A stretch of 64,000 nt of DNA from JBNIDL01 sp050108195 (GTDB lineage Bacteria; Pseudomonadota; Gammaproteobacteria; Enterobacterales; Enterobacteriaceae): positions 14,758 to 78,757 of the forward strand of contig JBNIDL010000002.1 in NCBI GenBank assembly GCA_050108195.1, given 5' to 3'. A model generated the notes under the pieces. The model was given only the letters and a program-made list of their open reading frames with translations. It ran no database searches and was not told where the DNA came from. Both the position numbers and the translations under genes were made by a program. Of the stretch, positions 50,410 through 60,106 are shown in pieces. Position 1 is the first letter of the stretch; the number at the start of each line of letters is the position of its first letter.

Positions 50410-51783
50410 CTATTTTTTTACCCTTTTCCAATTTTTAATAGAAAATTGCTTTACACGACTTATAGTTAACCCGTTCGATAAAACATTCTTTGTAATTGTA
50501 CTACCAGCTCCAATTGTAGCATCTTTTGTTATTCTTAATGGAGCTATAATTTGTGTATCTGCGCCTATAAAAACATTATCACCTATAATTGTTTTATGTT
50601 TGTACATACCATCATAATTACATACAATAACACCTGCACCTATGTTAACTTTTTTACCTACCTCTGAATCACCTAAATAACTTAAATGTTTAGCTTTAGA
50701 GAAATCACCAAAGCTAGTATTTTTTATTTCTACAAAAGAACCTATTTTTGTATTTTTTTTTATTTTACTTTTTAATATTACAGCAAAAGGTCCAATTTTA
50801 GAATTTGACATTATTTTAGTATTTTTTATGTAAGAATATGGATAAATAGTAACATTATCTTCTATATGCACGTTTTCTAAAATAGAACCATTTTTTATTT
50901 TTACGTTATTTCCTAAAAAAATTTTACCTTTTAACACAACATCAGGTTCTATTGTTAGATCTTTACCATGAGTGACATCACCATATATTTCTATTCTACT
51001 AACATTATAAATATTAACACCAGAAGACAACAATTTAATTATTTTATTTTTTCTTATAATTTTTTCTACAACAAAAAGTTGTAATTTATTATTTATATTG
51101 ATTATTTCACTTTTGTTTCTTACCATTAAAGACGTAACTTTAATATCTTTTTTATAAGCATAGTTTAAAATTTTAGTTATATAAATTTCTTTAGTTTTTT
51201 TATCTTTTTTAATTTTTTTTATTAAGTAAATCAAAATTTTTTTATTTATAAAAAAAATACCAGAATTAACTTCCTTTATTTTTAAATATTTATCAGAAGT
51301 TATATTACTTTCTTCTATTATTTTTATTATCTTTTCATTTTTTCTAATTATTCTTCCATATCCGGTGGGATTTTTTAAAAAAGCTGTAACTATAGTAAAA
51401 TTTCTTTTTAGTTTATACTTTTTAATTAAATTTTTAATAGTTTTCTTTTTAATTAAAGGCATATCTCCAAGCAATATTAATAAATGTTTATCCTTATACG
51501 CATAAGGAATAACTTGCTTTATTGCATCTCCTGTTCCAAGTGGAAACTTTTGTAATATCCATTTTACTTTAATGCCATGTAAATTAAGTGAATTTTTAAT
51601 ATTTTCACAATCACTATTATAAACTATATAAACATTATCAGTCTTTATTTTTTTTAAGGTGTTTAAAATATATTGAATCATAGGTTTCCCATAAACAGGA
51701 AAAAACGATTTAGGGATACTTGTTAACATTCTTTTACCTTTCCCTGCAGCTAAAATTACAATACTAAATTTAAAAATAGACAT
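50410..51783 (-). CDS. glmU: bifunctional GlmU (GlcNAc-1-P uridyltransferase / GlcN-1-P acetyltransferase)
   Basis: Makes UDP-GlcNAc for peptidoglycan and lipid A precursors. It is 457 residues (E. coli 456). The N-terminal pyrophosphorylase has LAAGKGKRM and LLGDMPLIKKKTI. The C-terminal left-handed beta-helix begins about residue 255, with GADTQIIAPLRITKDATIGA and the tail SRVKQFSIKNWKRVKK. The order atpC-glmU-glmS is as in E. coli. It lies 33 bases after atpC. Confidence 0.97.
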   Translation of the reverse strand: MSIFKFSIVILAAGKGKRMLTSIPKSFFPVYGKPMIQYILNTLKKIKTDNVYIVYNSDCENIKNSLNLHGIKVKWILQKFPLGTGDAIKQVIPYAYKDKHLLILLGDMPLIKKKTIKNLIKKYKLKRNFTIVTAFLKNPTGYGRIIRKNEKIIKIIEESNITSDKYLKIKEVNSGIFFINKKILIYLIKKIKKDKKTKEIYITKILNYAYKKDIKVTSLMVRNKSEIININNKLQLFVVEKIIRKNKIIKLLSSGVNIYNVSRIEIYGDVTHGKDLTIEPDVVLKGKIFLGNNVKIKNGSILENVHIEDNVTIYPYSYIKNTKIMSNSKIGPFAVILKSKIKKNTKIGSFVEIKNTSFGDFSKAKHLSYLGDSEVGKKVNIGAGVIVCNYDGMYKHKTIIGDNVFIGADTQIIAPLRITKDATIGAGSTITKNVLSNGLTISRVKQFSIKNWKRVKK

Positions 51784-51816
51784 TCGATTTATAGTTTAAT
51801 ATTATTAGAAAAAAAT

Positions 51817-52059
51817 TTAAATAAACAAAATAACATTATTTTCTTTTATTTCCAATATACCTTCTTTTGAAGGTATAACTAACTCTTTTTGAAAACTAAA
51901 CAAAACAATATCACTTTTTTTAACGAAAGTAATTAGTGGAGAACAATTAGGATATATATATAAAAATCCTTTTAAATCAAATATTTTTATTTTTTTTAAA
52001 AAATAAAATGAAGTTAATTCATTAAAATCAAAAATTTTAAAAGTTAAATATTTATTCAC
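51817..52059 (-). CDS. atpC: ATP synthase epsilon subunit, truncated to its N-terminal domain
   Basis: Central-stalk subunit linking gamma to the c-ring. Only 80 residues against 139 in E. coli. The beta-sandwich is recognisable: LKKIKIFDLKGFLYIYPNCS, then PLITFVKKSD and KEGILEIKENNVILF. The whole C-terminal helical hairpin, the inhibitory domain that blocks ATP hydrolysis in E. coli, is missing, with a clean stop after the sandwich. The start overlaps the atpD stop as ATGA. Confidence 0.92.
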   Translation of the reverse strand: MNKYLTFKIFDFNELTSFYFLKKIKIFDLKGFLYIYPNCSPLITFVKKSDIVLFSFQKELVIPSKEGILEIKENNVILFI

Positions 52060-53447
52060 TCTCTTATTTTTTCAATTACTTCTTCTATTGTTCCTGACAT
52101 GTAAAAATTATTTTCTGATATATCATCGTATTCTCCATTTATTATACCCTTAAATCCTTTAATAGTATCTTTTAGACTAACATATTTTCCATTAATACCA
52201 GTAAATAATTCAGCTACAAAAAACGGTTGAGAAAAAAAGTTATATACTTTCCTAGCTCTACTAACTATAATTTTATCTTCTTCGGATAATTCATTAATAC
52301 CTAATATAGATATTATGTCTTTTAGTTCGTTATATCTTTGTAATAAAGATCTAACTTTTTGTGAAACATTATAATGATCTTCCCCAACTATTAAAGGATC
52401 TAATTGTCTACTATTTGATTCAAGTGGATCTACAGCTGGATATATTCCAAGAGACGATATATTTCTACTTAAAACTATTTGAGAATCCAAATGATTAAAA
52501 GTGGTAGATGTAGAAGGATCAGTAATATCATCAGCAGGAATATATATGGCTTGTATAGAAGTTATAGATCCTTTTTTGGTAGAAGCTATTCTTTCTTGTA
52601 GTAAACCCATTTCCTCTGATAAAGTAGGTTGATATCCAACTGCTGAAGGCATTCTTCCTAAAAGCGAAGATATTTCTGATCCAGCTAAAGTATATCTGTA
52701 TATATTATCGATAAAAAGTAATATATCCATACCATCATCTCTAAATTTTTCTGCTATAGTTAATCCACTAAAAGATACGCGAAATCTATTTCCTGGAGGT
52801 TCATCCATTTGCCCATATATTAAGGAAACTTTATCTATTACTTTAGATTTAATCATTTCTTTATAAAAATCACTTCCTTCTCTTATTCTTTCTCCTACTC
52901 CAACAAAAACTGAATATCCATTATGTTCTAAAGCTATATTTCTAATTAATTCCATCATATTTATAGTTTTACCAACACCTGCTCCTCCAAAAAACCCTAC
53001 TTTACCTCCTTTCAAAAACGGACACATTAAATCTATAACCTTAATTCCAGTTTCTAAAATTTCGTTAAATTCTTTTAATTCTATATATTTAGGAGGGTTT
53101 GAATATATTGATTTTCTTTTCTTAAATTTTATCTCACCTTTATTATCTATGGGTTCACCAAGAACATTTATTATTCTTCCTAAAGTACATTTACCAACTG
53201 GTACTTCAATTGTTTTATTTAAATTTTTAACAACACTACCTCTTTTCAATCCTTCAGTTTTACCCATCGCTATACATCTAACAACTCCGTCACCTATTTG
53301 TTGTGTTGTCTCTAAAAACAATTTGTTATTAAAAATATTAGTTTCTAACAAATTATATATTTTAGGAACATATTTATTTTTAAATTTTACGTCTACAATT
53401 GTTCCAATTATTTGGATAATTTTTCCTAAAGAATTGCTATTTTTCAT
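52056..53447 (-). CDS. atpD: ATP synthase beta subunit
   Basis: Catalytic F1 subunit. It is 463 residues (E. coli 460). The P-loop is FGGAGVGKTINMMELIRNIA. Also visible are GVGERIREGSDFYKEM with the catalytic Glu, LLFIDNIYRYTLAGSEISSL, LLGRMPSAVGYQPTLSEEMG and ADDITDPSTSTTFNHLDS. It is very conserved except in the C-terminal helical part. Its UGA stop overlaps the atpC start. Confidence 0.98.
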   Translation of the reverse strand: MKNSNSLGKIIQIIGTIVDVKFKNKYVPKIYNLLETNIFNNKLFLETTQQIGDGVVRCIAMGKTEGLKRGSVVKNLNKTIEVPVGKCTLGRIINVLGEPIDNKGEIKFKKRKSIYSNPPKYIELKEFNEILETGIKVIDLMCPFLKGGKVGFFGGAGVGKTINMMELIRNIALEHNGYSVFVGVGERIREGSDFYKEMIKSKVIDKVSLIYGQMDEPPGNRFRVSFSGLTIAEKFRDDGMDILLFIDNIYRYTLAGSEISSLLGRMPSAVGYQPTLSEEMGLLQERIASTKKGSITSIQAIYIPADDITDPSTSTTFNHLDSQIVLSRNISSLGIYPAVDPLESNSRQLDPLIVGEDHYNVSQKVRSLLQRYNELKDIISILGINELSEEDKIIVSRARKVYNFFSQPFFVAELFTGINGKYVSLKDTIKGFKGIINGEYDDISENNFYMSGTIEEVIEKIRE

Positions 53448-53448
53448 T

Positions 53449-54285
53449 TTATTTATTTGAAGAAATTATTTCGCTTATTTCTTGAGTTACACTAGTTTGT
53501 CTAGCTTTATTATAATCTATATTTAAGTTTTTTATTAATTTGTTTGAATTTTCAGAAGCAAATTTCATAATATTTACTTTATATAATTGTATATTTAATG
53601 AATTTTGCAAATATTTTTTATACAAAAAATATTTTAAATATCTCAAAAAAAACATATTTAAAGCTCTTATTTCTTCAATTTCATAAATATAGTCCCATAA
53701 TTTTAATAAACCTAATTTTTTATTAAAAGTGTAGGGAAGGACTTTAAATATTTTTAATTTTCTATTAAAAGATGTGTTAATTACATAAAATCTATTTATT
53801 TTTTTACTATTATAAATATTAATAATTTTATTAGATAAAATGTTTAATTTTACTTTATCTATTTTATTTATTAAAAATATTGATTTAACATTAATTTCAG
53901 TATTTTTTTTAAAAAATAAATAAGCTTTTTTACCATATATAAATAATATTACTTCAGTTTTAATTTTATTAAAAATTTTTATTTTATTTAAAACTTTTAA
54001 ACATATATCATTATTGATATTACCCACCATATTCTGATCTGTGGAAAAAAACAAAATAGCTATACGTTTAATAGATTTATTAAAAAAGTAATAATGAAAT
54101 CTCATTGTACGTATTCTGTAAAAATTATCAATAATATTTTTTAAATATTTAACATATACAGAATAATTGGAAATTTTTTTTCTTATTTTATTTATTTTAG
54201 AAAATGTAATCATCTCTACTACTTTTGTTATTCTTTTTATATTTTTTACTACTAGTATCTTTTTTTTTATTTCGTTTTTTTTCAT
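53449..54285 (-). CDS. atpG: ATP synthase gamma subunit
   Basis: Central rotor shaft of F1. It is 278 residues (E. coli 287). The terminal coiled-coil helices are the conserved parts: KNIKRITKVVEMITFSKINK at the N-terminus and FASENSNKLIKNLNIDYNKA followed by RQTSVTQEISEIISS at the C-terminus. The Rossmann-like middle domain is strongly drifted and Lys/Ile-rich. It is spaced one base from atpD and 11 bases from atpA. Confidence 0.94.
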   Translation of the reverse strand: MKKNEIKKKILVVKNIKRITKVVEMITFSKINKIRKKISNYSVYVKYLKNIIDNFYRIRTMRFHYYFFNKSIKRIAILFFSTDQNMVGNINNDICLKVLNKIKIFNKIKTEVILFIYGKKAYLFFKKNTEINVKSIFLINKIDKVKLNILSNKIINIYNSKKINRFYVINTSFNRKLKIFKVLPYTFNKKLGLLKLWDYIYEIEEIRALNMFFLRYLKYFLYKKYLQNSLNIQLYKVNIMKFASENSNKLIKNLNIDYNKARQTSVTQEISEIISSNK

Positions 54286-54296
54286 GAAATCTATAT

Positions 54297-55841
54297 TTAA
54301 TTAAATATATGTTTTTTATTTAAAACAAAACTACTTATTACTTTTTTTATTTTATTTTTTAAATCTGATACTAAAAAACTAGAAGTTTCAATAGTTTTCA
54401 TTAAACTAAAAAAATTCTTTTTAAAATGTTCAATTAGTTTAAATTCAAATAATTTAATTTTTTTAAAATCTACATATTTTACATAATTATATTTTATTAC
54501 AAAAAAAATAATTATTTCTTCTGAGATTGACATCGGAAAATTTTTTCTTTGTTTTAATAATTCAATTATTTTTTTTCCGTAATTTATTTTATTTATTGTT
54601 GCTTTATCTAATTCTGAAGAAAATTGAGAAAACGAAGATAATTCATAATATTGAGATAAAATCATCTTAATTTTCTTAGAAAAATGTTTCATTATTTCCG
54701 TTTGAGCTGATGATCCAATTCTAGAAACTGATATTCCAATATTTATTGCTGGTCTTATTCCTGAATTAAAGAGATTAGATTCTAAAAATATTTGTCCATC
54801 AGTGATAGAAATAACATTAGTTGGAATAAAAGAAGATACATCTCCTAATTGAGTTTCTATTATTGGTATGGCAGTAAGAGAACCTGATTTATTTTTTATT
54901 TTACCAAAAGTTTTTTCTTTTACATAATATTTATTTACACAAGCAGATCTTTCTAATAATTTAGAATGTAAAAAAAATATATCTCCAGGATAAGCTTCTC
55001 TTCCTGGTGGTTTTTCAAGAAGTAAAGAAATTTGTCTATAAGCTATTGCATGTTTAGATAAATCATCATATATAATTAAAGCATCTTCTCCATTATTCAT
55101 AAAAAATTCTCCTAAGCTACATCCATAGTAAGGAGATAAATATTGAAGAGAAGCTGAATCGGAAGCACTCGCTAAAACAACTACTGTATAATTTAAAGAA
55201 TTATTTTTAATTAAAGTTTGCACTATATTTAAGACAGTAGAAGATTTTTGACCAATCGCTACATATATACACTTTACATTTTTATTTCTTTGATTCATTA
55301 TTATATCTAAAGCTATTGTTGTTTTTCCAGTTTGCCTATCTCCAACAATTAACTCTCTTTGACCTTTTCCTATAGGTATCATAGAATCTATAAATTTATA
55401 ACCGGTATATAAAGGTCTATTTATTGATGATCTTTCAATAATACTAGGAGAAGATTTATCTAATAAATAAAATTCGTCACTTTTTATATCTCCTTTTCCG
55501 TCTATAGGCACACCTATACCATTTACAACTCTTCCTAGAAAATTTTTTCCTACAGGAAGTTCAAGAAGTTTACCTGTTCTTTTTACTTTCATTCCTTCTT
55601 TAACTATATTATATTTACCTATTATTATAGCGCTAACTGTATCTCTTTTTAGGCATTGAACAATTGCTTTTATGTTTTCGTTTATTATAATTACTTCTCC
55701 AAACATTACATTATAAATTCCATAAACTTTTATTACCCCATCTTTTATGGAGATAACAACACCTTCTTCATAAATTATATTTTTGTCTTTATAACTTAGG
55801 ATTTTTTCTTTTATTACTTTGCTAAATTCAAATAAATTCAT
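54297..55841 (-). CDS. atpA: ATP synthase alpha subunit
   Basis: Non-catalytic nucleotide-binding F1 subunit. It is 514 residues (E. coli 513). The Walker A is GDRQTGKTTIALDII, and the Arg-finger region SVSRIGSSAQTEIMK is intact. PGREAYPGDIFFLHSKLLER and ALIIYDDLSKHAIAYRQ are as in the family. The C-terminal helical domain is drifted. It is in standard order between atpH and atpG. Confidence 0.98.
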   Translation of the reverse strand: MNLFEFSKVIKEKILSYKDKNIIYEEGVVISIKDGVIKVYGIYNVMFGEVIIINENIKAIVQCLKRDTVSAIIIGKYNIVKEGMKVKRTGKLLELPVGKNFLGRVVNGIGVPIDGKGDIKSDEFYLLDKSSPSIIERSSINRPLYTGYKFIDSMIPIGKGQRELIVGDRQTGKTTIALDIIMNQRNKNVKCIYVAIGQKSSTVLNIVQTLIKNNSLNYTVVVLASASDSASLQYLSPYYGCSLGEFFMNNGEDALIIYDDLSKHAIAYRQISLLLEKPPGREAYPGDIFFLHSKLLERSACVNKYYVKEKTFGKIKNKSGSLTAIPIIETQLGDVSSFIPTNVISITDGQIFLESNLFNSGIRPAINIGISVSRIGSSAQTEIMKHFSKKIKMILSQYYELSSFSQFSSELDKATINKINYGKKIIELLKQRKNFPMSISEEIIIFFVIKYNYVKYVDFKKIKLFEFKLIEHFKKNFFSLMKTIETSSFLVSDLKNKIKKVISSFVLNKKHIFN

Positions 55842-55845
55842 TTAT

Positions 55846-56388
55846 TTAAAGCTTACTCATGAAATTTTTAATATTGTATATTCTACTTTTTATACTATTA
55901 TTTATTGTAATATTTTTAAATTTTATTATAAATCCCGATATTATACTTTTATTTATAGATAATTTAATTTTTGGCTTAAAATTAAATTTATTTTTAATAA
56001 ATTTACATATTTTTTTTAATTGCGATCTATTCATATAACAAGAAGAAATAATTTTTACTTTTTTAATATTTTTATATTTATTATCAATTTTTACAAAATA
56101 ATTAAATATAGAAGGAAAAATACAAAAATGTTCGTACTTAAGAGTTATTTTAATTAAATTTAAAAAAAAATCATCTGCAATATTAGAAAGTTCTTTTATT
56201 AAAAAATTATTTAATTTTTTATATTTAATATTTTTACTACTAAACAAAAATTCAGAATTTTTTATTTTTGCAATATAAGATAATAAAATTAAAATTTTAT
56301 AATAAAAAAAAGTTTTCTTTTTTTTTTTTAAAATACTAAATATACATTTAGCATAGATTTTAGATATATAATTTTCATTTTTTATCAT
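55846..56388 (-). CDS. atpH: ATP synthase delta subunit
   Basis: Peripheral-stalk subunit binding the top of F1. It is 180 residues (E. coli 177). Sequence conservation is low, as usual for delta. The N-terminal helical bundle begins ISKIYAKCIFSIL, and the C-terminal KLSINKSIISGFIIKFKN resembles the conserved VDKSVIAGVIIRAGD segment of the family. The call is secured by its position between atpF and atpA with gaps of 0 and 4 bases. Confidence 0.88.
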   Translation of the reverse strand: MIKNENYISKIYAKCIFSILKKKKKTFFYYKILILLSYIAKIKNSEFLFSSKNIKYKKLNNFLIKELSNIADDFFLNLIKITLKYEHFCIFPSIFNYFVKIDNKYKNIKKVKIISSCYMNRSQLKKICKFIKNKFNFKPKIKLSINKSIISGFIIKFKNITINNSIKSRIYNIKNFMSKL

Positions 56389-56865
56389 TTATAATTTTTT
56401 AATAATTTTATCTATTATCTTTTTATTTAAATATTTATCTCTTTTTAAGGAAATATTTATTATTTTTTCCAATATATTCATAACCAAATCTACCATCTGT
56501 ATTTTAAAGTTTTTATATATTTCTTTTTTTTCTATCTTTATTTTTTCTTTAGCCATTTTTATTATATTTTTGTAATCTTTTTTAGCCTGTAAGTTGGCGT
56601 CTGATATTATTTTATCTTTTTCTTTTTCTGCCAAACATAATATGTTCTTTGCTTTATTTTCAGTTTTTTTTAGTAAATTTTTATATTTATTTTTATATTT
56701 TTTTAAGTAAATTTTTGCATTTTTATACATTAATTTTGTACATAATATATCTTTTTTTCTTTTTTCTATTATTTTAATGAAATGCGGTATTATAAATCTT
56801 TTATAAAAAAACAAAAATAAAAAAAAAGAAAACATTTGTACAAATATAGTAAAATTTATTTTCAT
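56389..56865 (-). CDS. atpF: ATP synthase b subunit
   Basis: Membrane-anchored peripheral stalk. It is 158 residues (E. coli 156). One N-terminal membrane helix (about residues 5-20) precedes a long Lys/Glu-rich coiled coil. The stretch ILCLAEKEKDKIISDANLQA parallels the E. coli LKEAKAEAQVIIEQANKR region. It lies between atpE and atpH. The helix start FTIFVQMFSFFLFLFFYKRF fits the F0 b anchor. Confidence 0.9.
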   Translation of the reverse strand: MKINFTIFVQMFSFFLFLFFYKRFIIPHFIKIIEKRKKDILCTKLMYKNAKIYLKKYKNKYKNLLKKTENKAKNILCLAEKEKDKIISDANLQAKKDYKNIIKMAKEKIKIEKKEIYKNFKIQMVDLVMNILEKIINISLKRDKYLNKKIIDKIIKKL

Positions 56866-56876
56866 TTTATTTTTAA

Positions 56877-57113
56877 TTATTTAGAAAAAATAAGATATAA
56901 ACTTATACCTACAGCTATCATTGGTATAGCATCAATCAGCCCAATAATTATAAAAAATTGTGTTCTTAATATTGGTATTAAATCAGGTTGCCTAGAAGCG
57001 TTATTTAAAAATTTACTTCCTAGAAAACTTATACTTATTGTAGCACTAATTACAGATATGCTTATCATTATAGCTGCAATTAAATAAGATAAATCATAAT
57101 TAAAGTTATTCAT
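56877..57113 (-). CDS. atpE: ATP synthase c subunit
   Basis: Proton-carrying ring subunit of F0. It is 78 residues (E. coli 79). Two membrane helices are joined by the polar loop ASRQPDLIPILRTQFF. The carboxylate of helix 2 is the Asp in IIGLIDAIPMIAVGISLYL, so the ring is of the proton type without the sodium-binding signature. It is in standard order, 48 bases after atpB. Confidence 0.97.
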   Translation of the reverse strand: MNNFNYDLSYLIAAIMISISVISATISISFLGSKFLNNASRQPDLIPILRTQFFIIIGLIDAIPMIAVGISLYLIFSK

Positions 57114-57161
57114 TATTTGAACCTCACTAAAAAAAAGTATTTTAAATAAATTTTAATCTAT

Positions 57162-57965
57162 TTAATCTTCAATAGATACTGATATATAAACTATAGTAAG
57201 TATCATAAATATAAAAGATTGAAGTAAAATTATAGGCATATGAAAGATAGATAACAAAAATATTAATAACCATTGTATACAAATTGGAGCTAAAGATGTA
57301 GTAATAAGTAAAATTAGTTCGCATGAATATATATTTCCAAACAATCTTAATCCTAATGAAATAACCTTAGATATATGTTCAATTAATTCAAGTATTAAAT
57401 TAAAAGGAATCATAAAGAAAAAGTTAAATGGGTGAAAAAATAATTTTTTCATGAAAATACCAAAGCCTCTATTTTTTATCTTATAATATATTAAGATAAT
57501 TAGAACACTTAAACTCATAGCCAATGTAATATTTATATCAGCAGTTGGAATTATATGTAAATTATTTATTCCAATCAGATTACTTGTTATGTATAAAACA
57601 ACATCATGAGGCAATAAGCTAATAGAATTCATACAAAATATCCAAACAAAATTCAAAAAAGAAATAGATGATATAAAAATACTATTTTTTTTTATTGAAC
57701 TATATATTTGTTTATTTATAAAAACTAAAATTATTTCTATAAATATTTGAAAATTTTCTGGCGAGTAAACAGATAATTTTTTACACTTAATATGTAAAAA
57801 AAAAGTTAAAAGACAAATTACAAAAAAAGAAGAAAATAAAGAATCAACATTTAACATCCAAAAACGACTATTTTTTACGCATTTTAAAAAAACCAAATTT
57901 TTTAAATCTAATTGTAAATGACATAAATGATTGTAAATATAATCTTTTATACTAATATATTTCAT
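57162..57965 (-). CDS. atpB: ATP synthase a subunit
   Basis: Stator channel subunit of F0. It is 267 residues (E. coli 271). The essential Arg is in VISLGLRLFGNIYSCELIL, and the preceding LILELIEHISK is conserved. INSISLLPHDVVLYITSNLI and ADINITLAMSLSVLIILIYY mark the membrane core. It is the first gene of the atp operon here; atpI and rsmG, which lie between mnmG and atpB in E. coli, are absent, leaving 89 bases. Confidence 0.96.
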   Translation of the reverse strand: MKYISIKDYIYNHLCHLQLDLKNLVFLKCVKNSRFWMLNVDSLFSSFFVICLLTFFLHIKCKKLSVYSPENFQIFIEIILVFINKQIYSSIKKNSIFISSISFLNFVWIFCMNSISLLPHDVVLYITSNLIGINNLHIIPTADINITLAMSLSVLIILIYYKIKNRGFGIFMKKLFFHPFNFFFMIPFNLILELIEHISKVISLGLRLFGNIYSCELILLITTSLAPICIQWLLIFLLSIFHMPIILLQSFIFMILTIVYISVSIED

Positions 57966-58054
57966 GAATTGTAAAATCTTTCATCTAATAAAAATTAGTA
58001 AATTTAATTTATTTTATATATTATTATTAAAATTTAAGTTAGTAAATAATTTAA

Positions 58055-59920
58055 TTAATTTAGTTTTTTCATCCAAACTGACAAGATATAAATAGCAGAT
58101 TTTGTGATACCTGGTGTGTTATTAAGATCATAAAAAGTTAAAGGTTTATATTTTTTAATATTTTCTATTACCTCGTTTGATAGGCCTGGTATTAAGTTAT
58201 AATTGATATTTTTGGGAATATTAAAATCTTTAAATAGTTCAATTTTTTTTACTTCTCTTCTTTGTTTTTTTATATAACCTTCATATTTTATTTCTGATTC
58301 TATAAATCTAAAATAGTTTTTGTCTGATATTTTTGTTTTAAAAATTTTAAAATTTAATAATTTATCATAAGTTATTAATGGGTTTTTTAAAAGTTTAAAA
58401 AAACTTGTTTTTTTATCTATATTTATTCCATAAGAATTTTTCAAAATTTTACTTTCTTTAGTTAATGGATATATAAATGTATTTTTTAAATTATTTTTTT
58501 CTTTTTCAATCAATTTATTTTTTTTGTTAAAATTTTTCCAATTAAAATCATTAATCGTATTAAGTTTTCTAGCTATAGGCGTCAATCTAATATCGGCATT
58601 ATCTTCCCTTAAGAATAATCTATATTCCGACCTTGAAGTAAACATCCTATATGGTTCTTTAATTTTTTTAGAACATAAATCATCTATTAAAACTCCTAAA
58701 TAAGAGTTATTTCTTTTTGGTATCCAACTTTTCAAATTTAAACTAGTTCTAGCTGCATTTATTCCAGCTATTAATCCCTGAGCTGCTGCTTCTTCATATC
58801 CTGTAGTTCCATTTATTTGACCTGCTAAAAATAAATTTTTTATAATTTTGCTTTCTAAATTTTTTTTTAAATCTTCTGGATTAAAAAAATCATATTCTAC
58901 AGTATAAGCTGGTTTAGTAATACAAGCTTTTTCTAATCCTTTAATTGACCTAATTATTTTAATTTGTATATTAAGAGGAAAACTCATTGATATGCCATTA
59001 GGATAAAATTCTCTGCTAAAAATTCCCTCTGGTTCCAAAAAAATTTGATGATTAAATTTATCAGGAAATTTAAAAACTTTATCTTCTATTGATAAACAAT
59101 ATCTAGGTCCTATTCCTTTTAATTTTAATGAATTTATTGAATTATGTTTTATATTTTCCCTTATTATTTCGTGCGTAATATCATTTGTATGAGTTATATA
59201 ACAATTTTTTTGTTCTAGTTTACTAAAACTATAGTCAAAAAAAGACATTTTTGTGGTTGAATAATCACTTTCTTGTTTATCTAAATTTTTAAAATTTATA
59301 GTATTTTTTAAAATTCTAGGTGGAGTTCCAGTCTTTAGTCTTTCTATTTTGAATGGAAATTTTTTTAAAAATTTAGGTAAATTTTTTGAAGAATTATCTC
59401 CTATTCTCCCACCTTCTTTTTTGCTATTTCCTATATATATACAAGCGTTAAAAAAAGTTCCAGTAGCTAATATAGTAACTTTAGATTTGAATTTAAGTCC
59501 ATCTTTAGTAATTACTCCAAAAACAGTGTTATTTTTAATAATTAAAGAACTTACATCTTTTTGTAAAATAGTTAATTTATCTTGATTTTTCAAAAAATAA
59601 TATATAGTTTTACTATAAAAATTTCTGTCTACTTGTATTCTTGTAGATCTAACTGCATAACCCTTACTAGAATTTAATATTTTAAAGTTTATCCCAGAGC
59701 GATCTGCAGCTCTAGCCATTAATCCACCCATAGCATCAATTTCTTTAACTAGATGACTTTTACCTATACCACCTATAGAAGGATTACAAGACATAATTCC
59801 TATTTTATTAATATCGTTTGTAATTAATAAAGTTTTACAACCAATAGTAGATGAAATATATGACGCTTCTGTACCTGCATGACCTCCTCCTATCACAATT
59901 ACATCAAAAAAATTAATCAT
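58055..59920 (-). CDS. mnmG: tRNA uridine-5-carboxymethylaminomethyl modification enzyme MnmG
   Basis: FAD protein acting with MnmE on U34 of tRNAs. It is 621 residues (E. coli 629). Visible are the FAD motif VIGGGHAGTEASYISS, CNPSIGGIGKSHLVKEIDAM, RLKTGTPPRI, GYEEAAAQGLIAGINAA and the C-terminal helical PGLSNEVIENIKKYKP region. Also readable is FTSRSEYRLFLREDNADIRL. It is upstream of atpB as in E. coli and divergent from kup across 186 bases. Confidence 0.97.
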   Translation of the reverse strand: MINFFDVIVIGGGHAGTEASYISSTIGCKTLLITNDINKIGIMSCNPSIGGIGKSHLVKEIDAMGGLMARAADRSGINFKILNSSKGYAVRSTRIQVDRNFYSKTIYYFLKNQDKLTILQKDVSSLIIKNNTVFGVITKDGLKFKSKVTILATGTFFNACIYIGNSKKEGGRIGDNSSKNLPKFLKKFPFKIERLKTGTPPRILKNTINFKNLDKQESDYSTTKMSFFDYSFSKLEQKNCYITHTNDITHEIIRENIKHNSINSLKLKGIGPRYCLSIEDKVFKFPDKFNHQIFLEPEGIFSREFYPNGISMSFPLNIQIKIIRSIKGLEKACITKPAYTVEYDFFNPEDLKKNLESKIIKNLFLAGQINGTTGYEEAAAQGLIAGINAARTSLNLKSWIPKRNNSYLGVLIDDLCSKKIKEPYRMFTSRSEYRLFLREDNADIRLTPIARKLNTINDFNWKNFNKKNKLIEKEKNNLKNTFIYPLTKESKILKNSYGINIDKKTSFFKLLKNPLITYDKLLNFKIFKTKISDKNYFRFIESEIKYEGYIKKQRREVKKIELFKDFNIPKNINYNLIPGLSNEVIENIKKYKPLTFYDLNNTPGITKSAIYILSVWMKKLN

Positions 59921-60106
59921 ATTTATTAGTTTGAATTACTTAAAGTTATTATCAGAATTTTAAAGAAAAGCTTATTTAAGCTTAAAATTTTTAATCAATA
60001 ATTTTAATAAAAATTCGATTTTGTTCCTTAATTAGTTTAGTTTATTATAATAATTATAACTATGTAAAACTAAAATTAAATATATTTAAAGAATATATAA
60101 AAAATA

